The position numbers and the translations under genes are program-made. This document shows, piece by piece, positions 46,821 through 59,741 of a stretch of 64,000 nt of DNA. The notes beneath the pieces are model-generated. The model was given only the letters and a program-made list of their open reading frames with translations. It was not told where the DNA came from and ran no database searches. Source of the DNA: Stratiolaelaps scimitus (lineage: Eukaryota > Arthropoda > Arachnida > Mesostigmata > Laelapidae); contig JABWDB010000018.1 in assembly GCA_019614645.1 (NCBI GenBank), positions 5,790,501 to 5,854,500 of the forward strand, read 5' to 3'. Numbering within the stretch: position 1 is the stretch's first letter; every line of letters starts with the position of its first letter.

Positions 46821-46838
46821 CCCCCCCCCCCCCCCCCC
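46821..46838. repeat. C homopolymer, 18 nt
   Basis: Eighteen C residues preceded by GGGG, so a G4C4 palindrome sits at the left edge. Confidence 0.87.
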
Positions 46839-49800
46839 GCCCTTCTCAACCCTGAGGAGAACGCTGGAGGACTGGGAGCGAACCGGCTGTGATCCCGCCT
46901 GCTTCGAGTTGCCGGTGCTGTGAAGCTGCCTCTGCCGCCGGTTTGGGAAGCGTCGGGGGCGAGGCTTGCAAGGACCAAGGGCTAAGGGCCGCAAGCGAGA
47001 GGGTGAAGTAGCAACGCGTTGAAGCCCACCAGCGACAGAGGTGTCACTACGCTATATAAATCATCATTGCCCTCCAAGACTCTCCTTAGACTGACTCCAC
47101 GCTTAGCACCTCTTCCCGCTTCAGAGCCGCTCCACTCGGGTGGCCTCTCCGACGGCCTCCCTAGCGAGCTGTCAGGGCCAACACTCGAAAGGAGATTATC
47201 TTGCACCACTGGCGCCGGCTAGGAGGAGGTGGTGGTAGCAGTAGTTATTGTAGTAGTCGTAGGTACCGCTGCTGCTGCTGCGGCGGTGGCAGCGGTTGAG
47301 CCGTGTGTCCTCGTGAGAGATGACCTCAGTTTTCTCATCTACCTTCACCGGAGGAGGCCGGAAGCGCGGTGCGGACGTCAACAACACCAGCGATACCCCA
47401 AGCAAACACTAAGGTGAACCGGATGCTTGCTATAGGTATGTGAGGTTAGATTCGAGATAAATGTTACGTTAAAATTGAAATGCCTTCATCTTTCGCAGAA
47501 AACAAAACCAAATCTGATTATGTGTACGATGATTTGAGGGGTTTACCACCTCACCCTGTGCTGTTTCCTCGAATCACTCGATCTAGAGATGCGCAGTATA
47601 GGATTCGGCACCACATCCTGTTCATTGTAGAAAAAAGCCTCGTATATTTGGATAAAAGCGATTGGTTTTTTGGTAGTCATTGATCAATCAATTATGAACG
47701 TGGAAGACAACTGTACCACCCGCTGAACGTGAAATAGTCGAAGAACACCCTCCTCTATATATTCTTCTATGTATTTGTATTGCATTCTATGATATGATGC
47801 AAATGGTTGGCTGTATCAGGCTGCTAGCCTAGACCATAATATTGAATGGTGCTCTGAGGCATACGCTGGCATTCTGATACGATATGCTGTTGTCGGTTGT
47901 TACACGTCGCCCGTAGAATTCGTCGAATACGTGGACTTCCTCATCGTATACATTTTCCGTCGGCATCGTATATTCTACTTCAGTGTTTTTTCTCAACCAT
48001 CCCCCCAGTTGTCAGTTGACGTCGCCCTCTCGACCTAGGAAGCGACGCTCTAACCGTTTGAGCAGACAAGGCAGAGCTGTCTCGTTTCTGACTGAAATCC
48101 CCAAACTCCGAACCCCCCGAACGCCTACGCTGCCAATCCCCATCTGTCCTTTTCAGAGGAGCTTTTCGTACACTCACCCTCTCCGATGGCACGCATCTGA
48201 GCGGCTAGTCAGCGAGGATAGCTAGCTACCCACCCCCGAACTTATGGGCGATCAGAACTCATGGGCGCCTCGCCGCCGCCGCCGCCATTGAGGAATGCAG
48301 CAGCTCGCCCTAGTCCGGCAGCCGCGACGAAAGGGGTGAGCCACTTCGGAGCAACCTCGTACATGGACAGGCTGAGCGATGCACTGTTTTATGGAAGGTA
48401 GAGAGCGAGAGAACAAGAGAGTGTCTGTGTTCTCCGTAGGAGGGAGGGGGGGTCGTCCATTTGTTATGCAATAAAACGAGCCTATTAATCTTCCCCTAAC
48501 GCCTCTGGACGAACAGCGGGGTCCGCCGCGAGCGGGAGAAGGACCGCTGAGCGGCGTCGGGCAAAAGCGCCTTTAGACAACGAGAAAGCCCCCGCCGGCT
48601 TCGTGCCAGCCTCGCACCCGCTGGCTTTTGCTTCCAACGGAAGTTCCGGTGACCAATGATCCACCAGAACACGCGTACAACAGTACACGACATACAATAA
48701 CACGATTGTCAGCCTCCGGACTCACGATGTCTCTCGCGGATCAACATGGATATATCAGATGGTCTCGTCCTTATTGCTCACGCGCAACTGCTTCTTAGAT
48801 GCATTTATCGCGCATATATCTATCCTGTATCGATATATTGTATTCTACACAAATAGTAAATATCTCCCTACCGAGTAACAAAGTTCAGTTCGATCATAAG
48901 CTCATAGCTCTTGGATCCGGCGGGCAAGAGCCGCCGTAAATCGGACGTGTCGAAATCGCAAAGATGCACATTACACTGTTCGGTGTACGGTGACCTAACT
49001 ATTGCTGATCATGGCTCAGCATAGAGGAAACGCATCGGCTGGCTTAAACCGCTGCACCCTGCTGTAAATCGATGCTGTAAATAGCAGCGCTAACAAAGTT
49101 TTGATTGAATGCTGTCCACGTCGTTTCAGATGCGCGCTCGCCACCCCTTTCGCGAGCGGTTTCGTTCCGCAGACGTAGCGAACTCTAACCATGTCCCTCT
49201 TGTGGGTGTTGCCTGTTCGGCGATGGTTAGTTAGCGTAGATTAGCGCGAAGATCTAATAGTAGTAGCTGAATTCGGCCCATTTCTTTGACAAAGACACAC
49301 ATCTGTAGGCTCTCTAATTAGATGAACTTCAGTTGATAATCAACCGAAGCCACGATGCGACGCGAAACACGCCTCCACCACAAAAATGCCCAACTCCGCG
49401 TGCAACTCTTCCCCCGTGAGGTCTCAGCGACTTCAAGTCGCTTCCAGATTTGCTCGTATTCATATCTCTCGAACTTTTGCTTCGCGCCGATCAGATACGC
49501 GCCCTGGTGTGCAGTGTAATGTAGAGCAATGTGAAACAGTGGTCAGTCACCGAGTGGCGGCTTGCGTCATATCGCGCTATTCGCGCCGTTGACTGTCGCC
49601 CCTCCCCATCGCGCTTCTTAGGCGTGCCCGGAGCGGCTTTTGAGTGCAAAATGCACCTCGTGGATGATGGGTACGCCCTTCTGCTGAAGGTGGTGGTGAT
49701 TCGTCATCTGTCCTCGCGGCGGCAAAGCGTCCTCGGTTCCTGCTGGCCTATGACGAAAAGCGGGCACTCCTCTCGAAAACTCCTTCCTGCCACCGTTCGT

Positions 49801-49930
49801 GCCTGACTGGCTGACGAAGCGAGCGCCACTGCTCGGCGCCCTATCCCGGCTCCCCTTCCCCAGTGGCTCGTTGATGTGCAGATCCATCCCCAGGAGGCTG
49901 CTGTCGCTTCTGTTCCTGCGCCGAGCTGCC

Positions 49931-49949
49931 TGTCGTCGTCGTCGTCGTC
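49931..49949. repeat. GTC triplet tract
   Basis: Perfect GTC/TCG tract. Confidence 0.8.
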
Positions 49950-50010
49950 AATGTGAGAGATTGTTCCTTCGTTCCAATGGCAAACCATACCTCGGGTGTA
50001 GGCACTGCTG

Positions 50011-50031
50011 CAGCAGCAGCAGCAGCAGCAG
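50011..50031. repeat. (CAG)7 microsatellite
   Basis: Perfect CAG tract, preceded by CTGCTG. Confidence 0.87.
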
Positions 50032-50274
50032 AAGCAGCAACGTAAAGGAGAAGGCCTAGCTCAGATGACTAGGCTAAGGCATGCTGGCCGTGAACCAATT
50101 TTTGTTTAAATCCAATGGCCAGCCAAACGAATAACGGCGACAGAATGGAGCACAGCCCAGGCCTTGCTATTATACATAAATATTAGATTGGCTAACCCAC
50201 GTTACGTGATGGGGATCAATTAGTTCCCCTGACAGATTATCTCTTATATACCTAAAAATGATTGTAATTGTACA

Positions 50275-50293
50275 TATATATATATATATATAT
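50275..50293. repeat. TA microsatellite, 19 nt
   Basis: Perfect TA tract. Confidence 0.85.
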
Positions 50294-50844
50294 TAGAAGT
50301 ATGGATGTCAAATTGATGATTTCTCTTCATATCGATCGTATTTAACCAATTTGCCTGTCTACCGCAGTATCGCCGTGGCTGGATCGGTGTCGCGTCCTCT
50401 ATCTTGCTCGATCCTCCTCCGCAAGCTGCATTGATGGTTGTGTTTGCTGTATTCGCTGGCAATCTAGCAGCAAAGAGCATATGCCTTCAGCGTTATGCTT
50501 TGATGCCACTCACTTTGGATCATACTGCTGCTATTCGGATGTCATCGGTAATGGTTGCGGTCGTGAAGCGGCTTTAGGGCTGCTGCTAGGCCGCTGATGA
50601 TTCTGCTGGTTGGGCTGCTCTCTTTCTAGGCATCGCTGTAGATCTATCTATCTGCCTGTTTGTGTGTGGCTGAGGCTGTGTCCCGGAGTCGATGTCTCTC
50701 ATCCCGTCCGCCTTCATGGATGAGAAGATCTGTGGTGATGAAGCGCGCACGCCCTGAGCTAACGGTGACGGCCGCGTGCCAACAACCAACACGATCCCCA
50801 CAACACTAGGCGACATAGCGACGGAGCGACTGGCCGAGCCGCTG

Positions 50845-50866
50845 GCCGCCGCCGCCGCCGCCGCCG
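50845..50866. repeat. GCC triplet tract
   Basis: Seven GCC-type units. Confidence 0.83.
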
Positions 50867-52695
50867 GAACAGCGTCCACTCGACGGAGTAAAGCAACGGC
50901 TCCCATGGATACGGGGATGGGACATCTTTTTGGAATCAGGATAGATGGCTGATTAGATGAATGGATGAACTACAGCATTAGCAGGAGCCATAATGTCTCC
51001 GCTCGAGGAGATGCAGAGACAACCATATGGGGCTCTGGCTGTTTGATTCCTCCATTGCACTCGGCGGAGACGCGACCGCGGCTCGCGACTAGGAAGGCAC
51101 GTCGTGCTAATCAGCGAGGCCGGCAAATCCCAAGCAGAAGGAGGAGCAGCAGCACTACGATGTCCCCTGCTGTCTTCGCCGACTACCCAACATCGCGTAT
51201 CATCAGCGCACACATCACCCGCATTCTGGGCAGACGATGTTTCGTGCGGTTAGGCCCTCGGATTAGCGAGCAGGAGGTGATCCTGGTCACGGCGACCAGC
51301 GGAGAAGGCAAATCAAGCAAGTCAGCTAGCCAGCCAGCAGCTAACCTGGACGATTTCGGCGGACGCTTCGAGAGCGGCGACAGAATGAAGCAGAGAGCAG
51401 GAGGCCACTGTCAGAGACAACATTGGAGGAGGAATCAACAGCAGAAGAAAAAGGAGACGAAGGGTCCCCGCGACGAGGTCATGGACCACAGCCTACGATG
51501 AGCGTCGCCAGCTACAACTGACAGCTCCGGTAGCAGTATTATGGTAGTAAATGACACTCTATATATAAATATGTACGTGCATATATATGTATGTATGATG
51601 TATATTTCTATTGGGGGGTCTGGAGGCGGGACTGGGGGAGGGGCGGTAGGCTCGACTCTACGAGCACGTGTCGTCGATGTTTCCACCGAATGCCAGCCAA
51701 CACCACGAGGCGAAGGCTGTGACGCCGGCGTAGATAGACTGCTAGGCGCCATTGGTTGGATATCACTTGCGGATAATATTAAGCAGAGACAACTAAGGAC
51801 CGATGCAGCTTGCCAGCTGGCCGAGGAAGCTGAACCAGTGGAAGAGGAAAATACATCGCAAACCAGTAGCGGCAGCAGGGTCGAGAAGCGGACGGAGACG
51901 AGAACTACGGTCTGGGTGGCCTGCGCAGACGCCGGCCAGGACAAATGGAGCCTTGTAATGACCATCCGCTCCTGTGCTGTTAGAACCAGAGCACTGGTCA
52001 GACCCGACTTCCAACAGAACTGCCTAGAAGAGGCAGTGCCAAAGTGCTCGGTGTTCGGCTACTCTCGGCTATCTTCAACAGACCGCCAGCTTGCCCCCTG
52101 TGCCACTGATAGTCGATCCAACAGCTTCGATTTCTTTGCAAGACCCTCTGCCCCTAAACTCGAACGATGGAACCTGAAGGCCGAAGGCCACACATTCGTA
52201 CACACATACAAGCATACATACGTACATACATTGTAAGAAAAGGCCAACTTGATGCAAGCAATTCCCCGGCCGAGCTGGTTGTAGTGGTCGGCACCGCCTC
52301 GTGACTCCTCGTATTCAGATCCTTAGGCCTTCGCGGAAAGCTCCGGGTCCTGCCCTTCGCAAATGGGGCGAACGTAGTACTCATTTGAATAGCAGCCTTA
52401 AGTAGGGGCGGTCGGTTGACCCAATTCACAGGAACCCTCTGTGCTGACAATTTGTTTGCCTCTATGCGTGTATGTACGTAAACCGTACGTTCCTCTCCTC
52501 ATTGAGGTGGTGCATGCGGTAGTAGTGATAGTAGCGTTAGTACTAGTTGTAGGAGTTGTCGTCGTGCTTCTGAGGGTCAAATGCTGCTGGAAGATCGCCA
52601 CGCGTCGTATCACGTCGATGGGACAATATTACTTTGTCAGTAGCATATGTTCGCCCACAGCGAGCAATCCGTGAAACGAGTACAAGACATGTGCC

Positions 52696-52714
52696 TATAT
52701 ATATATATATATAT
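52696..52714. repeat. TA microsatellite, 19 nt
   Basis: Perfect TA tract. Confidence 0.85.
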
Positions 52715-53232
52715 CGTAAGTCGGATATATTATCTCGTCTCATAAGTGAAAGGGGTCTTCTGTGAACTGCCGCGGAGGTCGGCCCCATTAAACGCTATGG
52801 TCCCATAATTCAGACTTTCTGCTGTCCGCTTAGCGGTCTGCCTTAGTCCAGTCTCTCCTCTGAGCCCTAGTCGTCGTTGTCCGGGTCGCCAGACTGACTG
52901 CACGCGAGCGAGTTCAGAGCTTAAAAATGTGCGCTGTGCTTCTGATCGCCGGTACGGGCCCATCGTCGATCGAATGGACGTCATCCTATTCCCTGCCCGT
53001 TTGCTCTCATTCGCTCTCACCCTCTCTAGGTCTGAATCCGAGCTCTGAGCTGGAGTTGCTCAAGTTCAGGCACAAGCGCGCCCGCCAGCAAGCGAACGAA
53101 CCCAATGATCTCGTTCTCGCTGGAAATCGATCCCTGAGGGGTCGTCGACATAAATAATTACTCGCCCAGCAGCAGTGTCGGCAGCACTCCAACCGTCTGT
53201 GATAGTGAGAGGCCAATGGAACCAATATGAAA

Positions 53233-53262
53233 CAGAAGGTGATAATGCAACATCACCTTCTG
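53233..53262. repeat. Perfect 11-bp inverted repeat, 8-nt loop
   Basis: CAGAAGGTGAT (53233-53243) and its exact reverse complement ATCACCTTCTG (53252-53262) enclose AATGCAAC. The arms have normal complexity. Confidence 0.85.
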
Positions 53263-53739
53263 ATTTCATCCTGGTTCGACGCCAGATGAGCGCGTCGTCG
53301 TCGGCGGCGTTCGATTCACTACATACCGCCTGCCACCGTGACTGTCGCGTCGACAGCTGCAAAACGAATCGAACTATGCGGGCGTACCACAGCTAGGAGA
53401 ATATAAAAAGCTGACCTCTTGAGATGTACATTTCGCGTCATTATCTCATATACATGTGGTCAATCATGTCAATGGCAATAGAATGCTAACTTGTTACTTG
53501 TTAGCAATTTCGATATTTTCTTATGTTCGCTTCTGGAAGACAGAAGACTAAACCAAGCTATGGAACATTTAACCGTTGACGGCTAGATGATCGAGTCCTT
53601 CGCCTGGATATGACAGTGTATACATGCATAGTCACTGGGCCAACCGCGAGCCCTGGGCTCTTGGATGGGAGATCTCAGTCCATTGTCATTTACAGCTTCG
53701 CACCTCCCAAATGTCTCCTCGTTCTAGACATTTTATAAT

Positions 53740-53758
53740 CATAATAATAATAATAATA
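53740..53758. repeat. (ATA) microsatellite
   Basis: ATA/AAT triplets. Confidence 0.8.
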
Positions 53759-53919
53759 GTAATCAAATCACAGATATAGTGTTGTGCACTCATTCTCATT
53801 GATGGTGACCTATTGTGCTGTTGTCTTGTTGATGCTCAACTCCGTCCGATTACCTCAAATCCAAATTAATCGCTTCGATAGCATACGCAAATGGACGAAC
53901 TCAACGAAGAAGTGAGTGT

Positions 53920-53939
53920 GAGAGAGAGAGAGAGAGAGG
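53920..53939. repeat. GA microsatellite, 20 nt
   Basis: GA tract preceded by GTGAGTGTG. Confidence 0.85.
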
Positions 53940-54231
53940 ATCAGACCGATAGATAGACCTGACTAGGAGGAGGTGAACCACAGGCTCCATGGCTCATCTC
54001 AAGATTGGGATCATGTTCCCGTTTCTCTCCAGGTCTAGTTCAGCCTGAACGTGAAATCGAGACTGGCTTGGCAAACATCTCTTGAGATTGAACAACAACC
54101 CCTCGCTCCTCCTCCGGTGCTCCTTCGTCGACGTCAGCCGGCGGTGAGCCAACTCTCAAGGATGCCCGGCGGCAGCGGCGCCCCTACCGAAAAGGGGCAG
54201 CTAAATGCGAAGCAAGGACCCCGTCCTTCGT

Positions 54232-54283
54232 CGCCACCGCCGCCTCCGCCTCCTCCGCCGCCGCCTCCTCCGCCGCCGCCGCT
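54232..54283. repeat. CCG/CCT triplet tract
   Basis: About 17 proline-type triplets (CCG and CCT). The minus strand reads poly-glycine. Confidence 0.88.
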
Positions 54284-54622
54284 CGAGTAAGCGGCGCCCG
54301 TTCGACCGCCGGATCGTATTTGCTCTCTTGTTATTGGCGTTCCTTTAGCCATTACTTGCCCATCCGCGTCGCAGATGTTCTTGCCCCTGTGTTCTCCCTC
54401 CTGTTTTCTTTCCCGCTATCTGGCCGTCCTTTTCGACAACCTCTTTCGCGCACTCTCTCTTTCCTCGCTTTCCATCTCACGGTAGCATCTCTCGCACTAG
54501 TCTTCCTCCACCAATTCCACGAGTTCGTGCTCGCTCGCTCGATGCTTGTCGATTTGTCTGCGGGATGACTAACGTCCCTCGCTCTTCGTTCTTCTCGCGT
54601 CTTGTTCCCGTCCTATACTTAC

Positions 54623-54641
54623 AGCCTCCGGCGATTTCCAT
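54623..54641 (-). CDS. Weak candidate first coding exon
   Basis: The minus-strand CGCGACATGG gives an excellent start context (G at -3 and +4). The frame reads MEIAGG and then meets GGCT|GTAAGTATAGG, a strong donor. Nineteen coding bases only; no partner exon was found. Confidence 0.13.
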
Positions 54642-55335
54642 GTCGCGCGACTACGCGCCTGCTCCACTCTGCTGCTGCAGTTGTTACTGCATCTGCTGCT
54701 GATGCTGTTGTTGTTGCTGCTGCTGCCACAACGACTAGCGCATGTGCAACCTCCTCGTAATGTGCTTTCTTCTCCGATAAACGTTACTACAGCTCTACAT
54801 TGGCTACAGCTATATATTTCTCCCTCCAGCTATGTATCTCTCGTTCTCTGACCGCTGCTTCGTACGGCGCACTCTCTGTATCTCTCTCTCTCTCTCTGTC
54901 CGTTGCCAATCCTACTCCCCGTCGCCCGTCGACCCTCGTTGAAGCCGTTGCTGTGTTTTTGGCCTCCTTGGGCGTCCTCGGCCGGGAGCAACGAGCACCA
55001 AACGGCAAAACACCGTCAGTAGCAGCAGGGGCCATGGCAGCAGCACTAAAGCAAATTGCTATCGGGTGCCGTGGCGCCGTCATGGCCGCGTTGGCGAGTG
55101 AGGATGGATATGTCCATATATGTGTCTATGTGTGAGTGCCTGTATGTGTGTGTGGGTGTAAGTGGATGTATGTACGCCCGTGCGGACGATGATGGTGGTG
55201 GCGGTAGTTGCTGCTGCTCGCGGGCAGCAAAATACAAGAAAAGCGTTGAGAGGAGGAAGAGTGAGGCGAAAGGGGACGCGACATGTTGTGGCGAAATAAG
55301 TTAACACTTCTCGCGGAATAAGCTCCCCATACATA

Positions 55336-55338
<3 letters not shown>

Positions 55339-55378
<40 letters not shown>
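55339..55378. repeat. (AT)20 microsatellite
   Basis: Perfect AT tract of 40 bases, equal longest in the window. Confidence 0.93.
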
Positions 55379-55380
<2 letters not shown>

Positions 55381-56329
55381 TTCAAGGGAGAAGTGAGACG
55401 ATGGCAGAGCCTACGACGGAGATAAATGGGGGAGGGCCACCGGGCAGCGAAGGGGCAAATTAGTGTATAGATAGATAGACTCCATAGGCTAAAGGGGACG
55501 AATGCAGAACACGAAGAACTAAATACATCAAGCTGCCAGATCCAGCCGTCGTGGAAGAGGCGGCCGGTCCCGCGCCTCTTGAAATCAATGAGTCTCAACG
55601 ACACCCCAACACCGTTCGATCGAGAACATCGCCGCGGTTTGCCGCTCAACCAGCTCCCGACTGGCCCGGCCAGCGATTTTGCCGCTCGCAGCAATGCAAT
55701 GTAACCGCCAGAACAGCCAAGCACAAGCGAGCACTCGCAAACAAGCGTCGGACGTGCCTACAACTTGGCACATGCTACACAGTCGACTGTGAAGAGTGGC
55801 AACGAGACGAGTGGTCACGAAACCAGACAAATCATAACGAAAACCTCCTCTGTGCCTTCTCTATTTCCAGGAGGGCGTGGAGCCGGCTGCTCCCCCGGAT
55901 CAAACGCAAACGGCAACTCCGATCGTACGCATAGGTGAGGGAGGATCTGAACATGACAAAAGAGAATTATAACAAAAAAGTAAACGGTGCTTCGTTTTCA
56001 GTGGCACTTTCTATATTTGCTACGAATTCCAGCTCCATCATCGCTCTCTGCCTCGTGACCAGCAGCAGCTGTTGTTGTTGTTGGTGTTGTAAAGTGGTCT
56101 CGCCGTACACAGCGGCTCCCGTACACAGCGAGCCATCCGCAATGAGCAATGATGCCGCTATGAATACAGAAGCCGGCTCAGGAAGCGGCTCAGCCTTCCG
56201 TGACGCGGCTGGGCGCCCCGTTGCGGTCATCTAGGGTTGGTTTCGAAGAACGAAAGAACGCAAAGAGAGTGCGAGGTGAAAGCAGATGAAAAAGTGGCTG
56301 GGGACTCAGACTCCATAACGGGGTCTGCT

Positions 56330-56356
56330 AGCTGGCTGGCTGGTTGGTTGGCTGGT
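56330..56356. repeat. CTGG/TTGG tetranucleotide tract
   Basis: Tandem GCTG and GTTG units. Confidence 0.75.
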
Positions 56357-56964
56357 GATGCTGGTGGTAGCTGTAGACTAAACTTTTTTGTTTTCCCGGC
56401 ATAGTGGTCTGCTCAGTCTCGCCCGCGCTGTTCGCATCTCGAGCGGAAGTGGTCTACCAGCTGACTTCCTGTTCACTTTTTCATCTATTCTTCCATTAAA
56501 TCGCCACCCACAGCTCGGCCAGGCAGCCTCAGCACCAACATAAAGTGGGGCTCGCGGTGAGAGTGGTGGCCGACCACGGCCTCCATGGATGAGAAGCTGA
56601 GTAGCCCCCGACATATACGCGATCACCCGCTGTTAGCACACGTCCCCCCACTGTTTCTTAGCAAGAAGAAGAAGAAGTATACTTGGATGGACGTATTCGT
56701 GAACAAGAGTGAAAACGCTAGCAGCAGTTTAATGCGCCGGCCGGATCGATCCATCGGTTGGCGCCCCCAATGTCCTCGCATTCGAGCAGGCTCCCTCAGC
56801 GATTGTGGTCAATTCTGCGCTGACCTTTAACCGGCAATTGCGCATTGACACTGGGCAGAGGTCAGCCGGCCAATAGAGATCGGCAGCGATAGCCATCTAC
56901 CTTGTAGGGAGCAGTACGCGTAGTATACACATCGGCATTCCTCAAACAACGCGTTCACGAGACG

Positions 56965-56983
56965 CGTACGTAATTTACGTACG
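56965..56983. repeat. Perfect 9-bp inverted repeat, 1-nt centre
   Basis: CGTACGTAA, T, TTACGTACG. The arms also contain the smaller palindrome CGTACG. Confidence 0.8.
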
Positions 56984-59681
56984 AATGCACATGCTATGCA
57001 TGCAATCGTCCACAACAAAACGTCCGCTCGTTGGCTTCGACGCTCGTTTGGTCTGATTGACGTACAAGCTGACCGAGGGACGGGGGGTTCGGACGGATGC
57101 GTATGCAGCCAACATGATCTACGGCGCAACTCCACGTGCCCGCTATGCACGAACATGCATATCTACATACATGCGTAGGCCCGTCAAAGTAGGCCGGCGA
57201 GCATGCACTACACCGTCGTGCCGGGCACGATGAACAGAAGAAACAACAGCATCGCCCCCATCTTCATTTGCTCGTATCGTTTTACATAGGCGTAGAACTC
57301 GAGACGCAGCGAAACCGAGGAAAATAGTGTCTATGCCGTTGTCTGTTTACGCTGTAGAACTGAGTAGGTTTCAGTATCTTCTTTCGGTTCGGAATTCAGC
57401 CGCTGTTGAACCGCTAGCTGGCCGGAGGCTTCTCCAGAAAAGAAATCGGGTGAGGGACGCGGGGGGCATCGGAGAAAAATTCATGGCGCGCCACTCGAGA
57501 GGAGGACGCTACTGAAGACGGGCGATATCGAGAAGGGAGACGCCCGCACACGCCTCCATCCACTCTCTAGAATGTACATGCATCTATCTATACGTTCGCT
57601 GGCTGTTTTGCATAGGGGAATCTATCGCCCTTAACGTAGTCGCTATAGTATTCGCCATCTTCCATTCGTTGAATGTGAACTGTATTCATATCGCACCTCA
57701 CTGGCTGACTCTATGGATCTTTGCCGTTGCCATCTTGCACCCGATTTGCTTGATCCGCGTCCTCAACGGGGGGAAAGTGATCCTCGCTGTTTAACTTGGC
57801 CACCGCCGTAAAGTGAGCACGTACCCTCGAGCTGCGCCGTCATCGAGCTGCGACACCGTGGCTGAGGTAGCTAGCACGGTCGGCTTCAGTAGCCAGAGAA
57901 CCCGGCAAGTAGAGAAATAGCAGCTGGCATTTGGAAAACTGCTGACATCGACGGGTCTTCACTGAGAGGTGCGCACAGCAAGCCGGCTAACCAGCGAACG
58001 ACTCGTTAAAGTATTACACCGTACTCAGGGGGTCGGCGCGTTCGAAGTCCAAGGATATTAAGAAGCTCATTACGTCCTCGTTGACTTTGCCCGCGGTCGC
58101 CGCAACCCGAAAGCTCATACCCGAAGAGCTTCTGCTCCGGTCTAACCGAGCTAGATATATGGCTCTCGGTAGTACATTTAATTATGCGGGCCGCGATAGT
58201 AGCAGAAGAGGCGCCGTCGTCTCTGACAAAACGGAGTCTTTTACGATTCACTGTATCGCTGTAACTCGCTGGCTTCCTGTCGCACACCGGTCCCCATAGA
58301 CGCCCCCCACCAACGACGACGAGATCAGGACGTATCCTAAAAACTTAATGGAACCGATTTTTATGAGGGTTTCCTCGCCAGAACAAAGGACACCACCAAC
58401 GAATTGGCATGAGACGGAGCCGCATAGATCGTGAAGCTGAGGCCGCATCTGTAGATAGCTCCATGTCGTGGTAGCCATGATATCTGGCTCTGGACCCCCC
58501 TTGTTCATTTCGAGCGGGACCTTGCAAATAGCGTCTAACTCTGTTCCGCTAAGATAAGCAGCGAGCTGTCGGAGAGGGTTGATGTTTAGCTCAATCTAGA
58601 CCTGCATCCCGAATGCTGCTCGGCGACTACAACAGCGCCCCAATATGCTATGGCTCGTATTCGAAATTAAGACAAGTGAATTAAAAACGATTAAAATTCG
58701 AGTCGTGTACCGCCTAAATTTTGTGTTTCCCCAACGTCGTTCTCATTGCCCCCTTTGCTATCATCGTCGTAGTTGTCATTCACTGTAAAAAAACAGAATT
58801 AACGCACTGCTAAAAATGCCCACATGACTACACGTGTCTGCTGCCACGGAGTCAGAACATTTTGTAATGCTGAGTATGCCCATCACGCTTATGCAGCTGC
58901 GCGATCATATTTACACTCCAAACACAAAAAAAAATAACATGAAGGTGAAACGAGATAGTTCATAGGGACACACGTAGGCGATACCAATGTCAACACAGCA
59001 TGGATTATTATGGTTGGAACAAACACAGCGCGGACATCAAGAAAAAGAGAGAGAAAGAGAAGAAAAACCACGCAGACTGGTCCGGAAGACCGACGACAAA
59101 GCGATGATAAGAATGATGATTGTTCGAGGAAGGACATACATGTTGAACGGAGGGCATGTGTGGGGCGCCGCCTGAGGGCATTCGAATAATCAATGGGACC
59201 ACTGAGTTGCTCTCGGCGCCGAGCGTGTTCCTGACAGACGGGTTCCGCCCAGATCTCCCCGAATCCACCTCGGCCTGGGCCTCGCTGGGCATCACGAGCA
59301 CGGGCCGAGTTCGCCCGATTCGGGAGCCGCTTCAAGTTGTCCTCCCCTCTGAGGTCTATGGTCGGCCTGCCTGTAGGTAGGTCTGAAGGCAGCACATCCA
59401 GACGACAGCCACCAATAGCAGAGCCGCCATCGGCCTCGACAAGGCGAAACGCAATGCAATTTTCAACCTAATTTCTCCTTCCTTTCGCGGCCGCTACCTC
59501 AAAAGGTCGCCTACAGCGGCGTCGGCGACTGAACATCTGCGGCAACTAGTGCAGGCTTTCCCACCTGTGCCGTCGACAGGCAACGCTTCTTCGACAGACA
59601 AAGCTTCCGCTCTATCGACTGCTCTGTTCATTGTCGACGCTGCTCGGGATCCCGGTCTTGCCCATATACAGAGTACGCCTG

Positions 59682-59741
59682 GTATATATATATATTTTTT
59701 TTTTTGATAGATAGATATAAAATATATATATATATATATAA
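59682..59741. repeat. TA tract, T homopolymer and AT tract
   Basis: TA at 59682-59695, about eleven T, a GATA stretch, and then AT at 59722-59741. Confidence 0.85.

Larger units (their letters stand above)
46696..54622. other. Noncoding stretch
   Basis: GC-rich to about 47.4 kb and again at 51-52 kb; AT-leaning around 47.4-49.4 kb and 53.4-53.9 kb. The frame at 47480-47683 follows an acceptor-like TTTCGCAG but has no recognisable content. The 231-codon frame at 51541-52236 uses a Gly-rich repeat and has no domain. I see no supported gene. Confidence 0.5.

Noticed and set aside
51541..52236. The longest plus-strand open frame, 231 codons.
   Set aside because: It begins in tyrosine/valine codons from a TATA/GTAT repeat, passes through a Gly-rich tract, ends in CATA repeats and has no recognisable domain.
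5080..55724. Other open frames of 150-214 codons (for example 4834-5475 plus, 25033-25674 minus, 55080-55724 minus).
   Set aside because: Each overlaps other long open frames or consists largely of microsatellite-encoded residues. Long stop-free stretches are expected by chance in GC-rich sequence.
56996..57178. A plus-strand frame with a C-x-C...CPLC spacing like the end of a RING finger.
   Set aside because: The first half of the domain and the histidine spacing are absent, and the frame is short.
58248..58508. A minus-strand open frame containing IKFLGYVL, resembling the KFLG motif of LTR-retrotransposon reverse transcriptases.
   Set aside because: No other reverse-transcriptase motif lies upstream or downstream in the frame, and the spacing residues do not fit. 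One short hydrophobic match is expected by chance.
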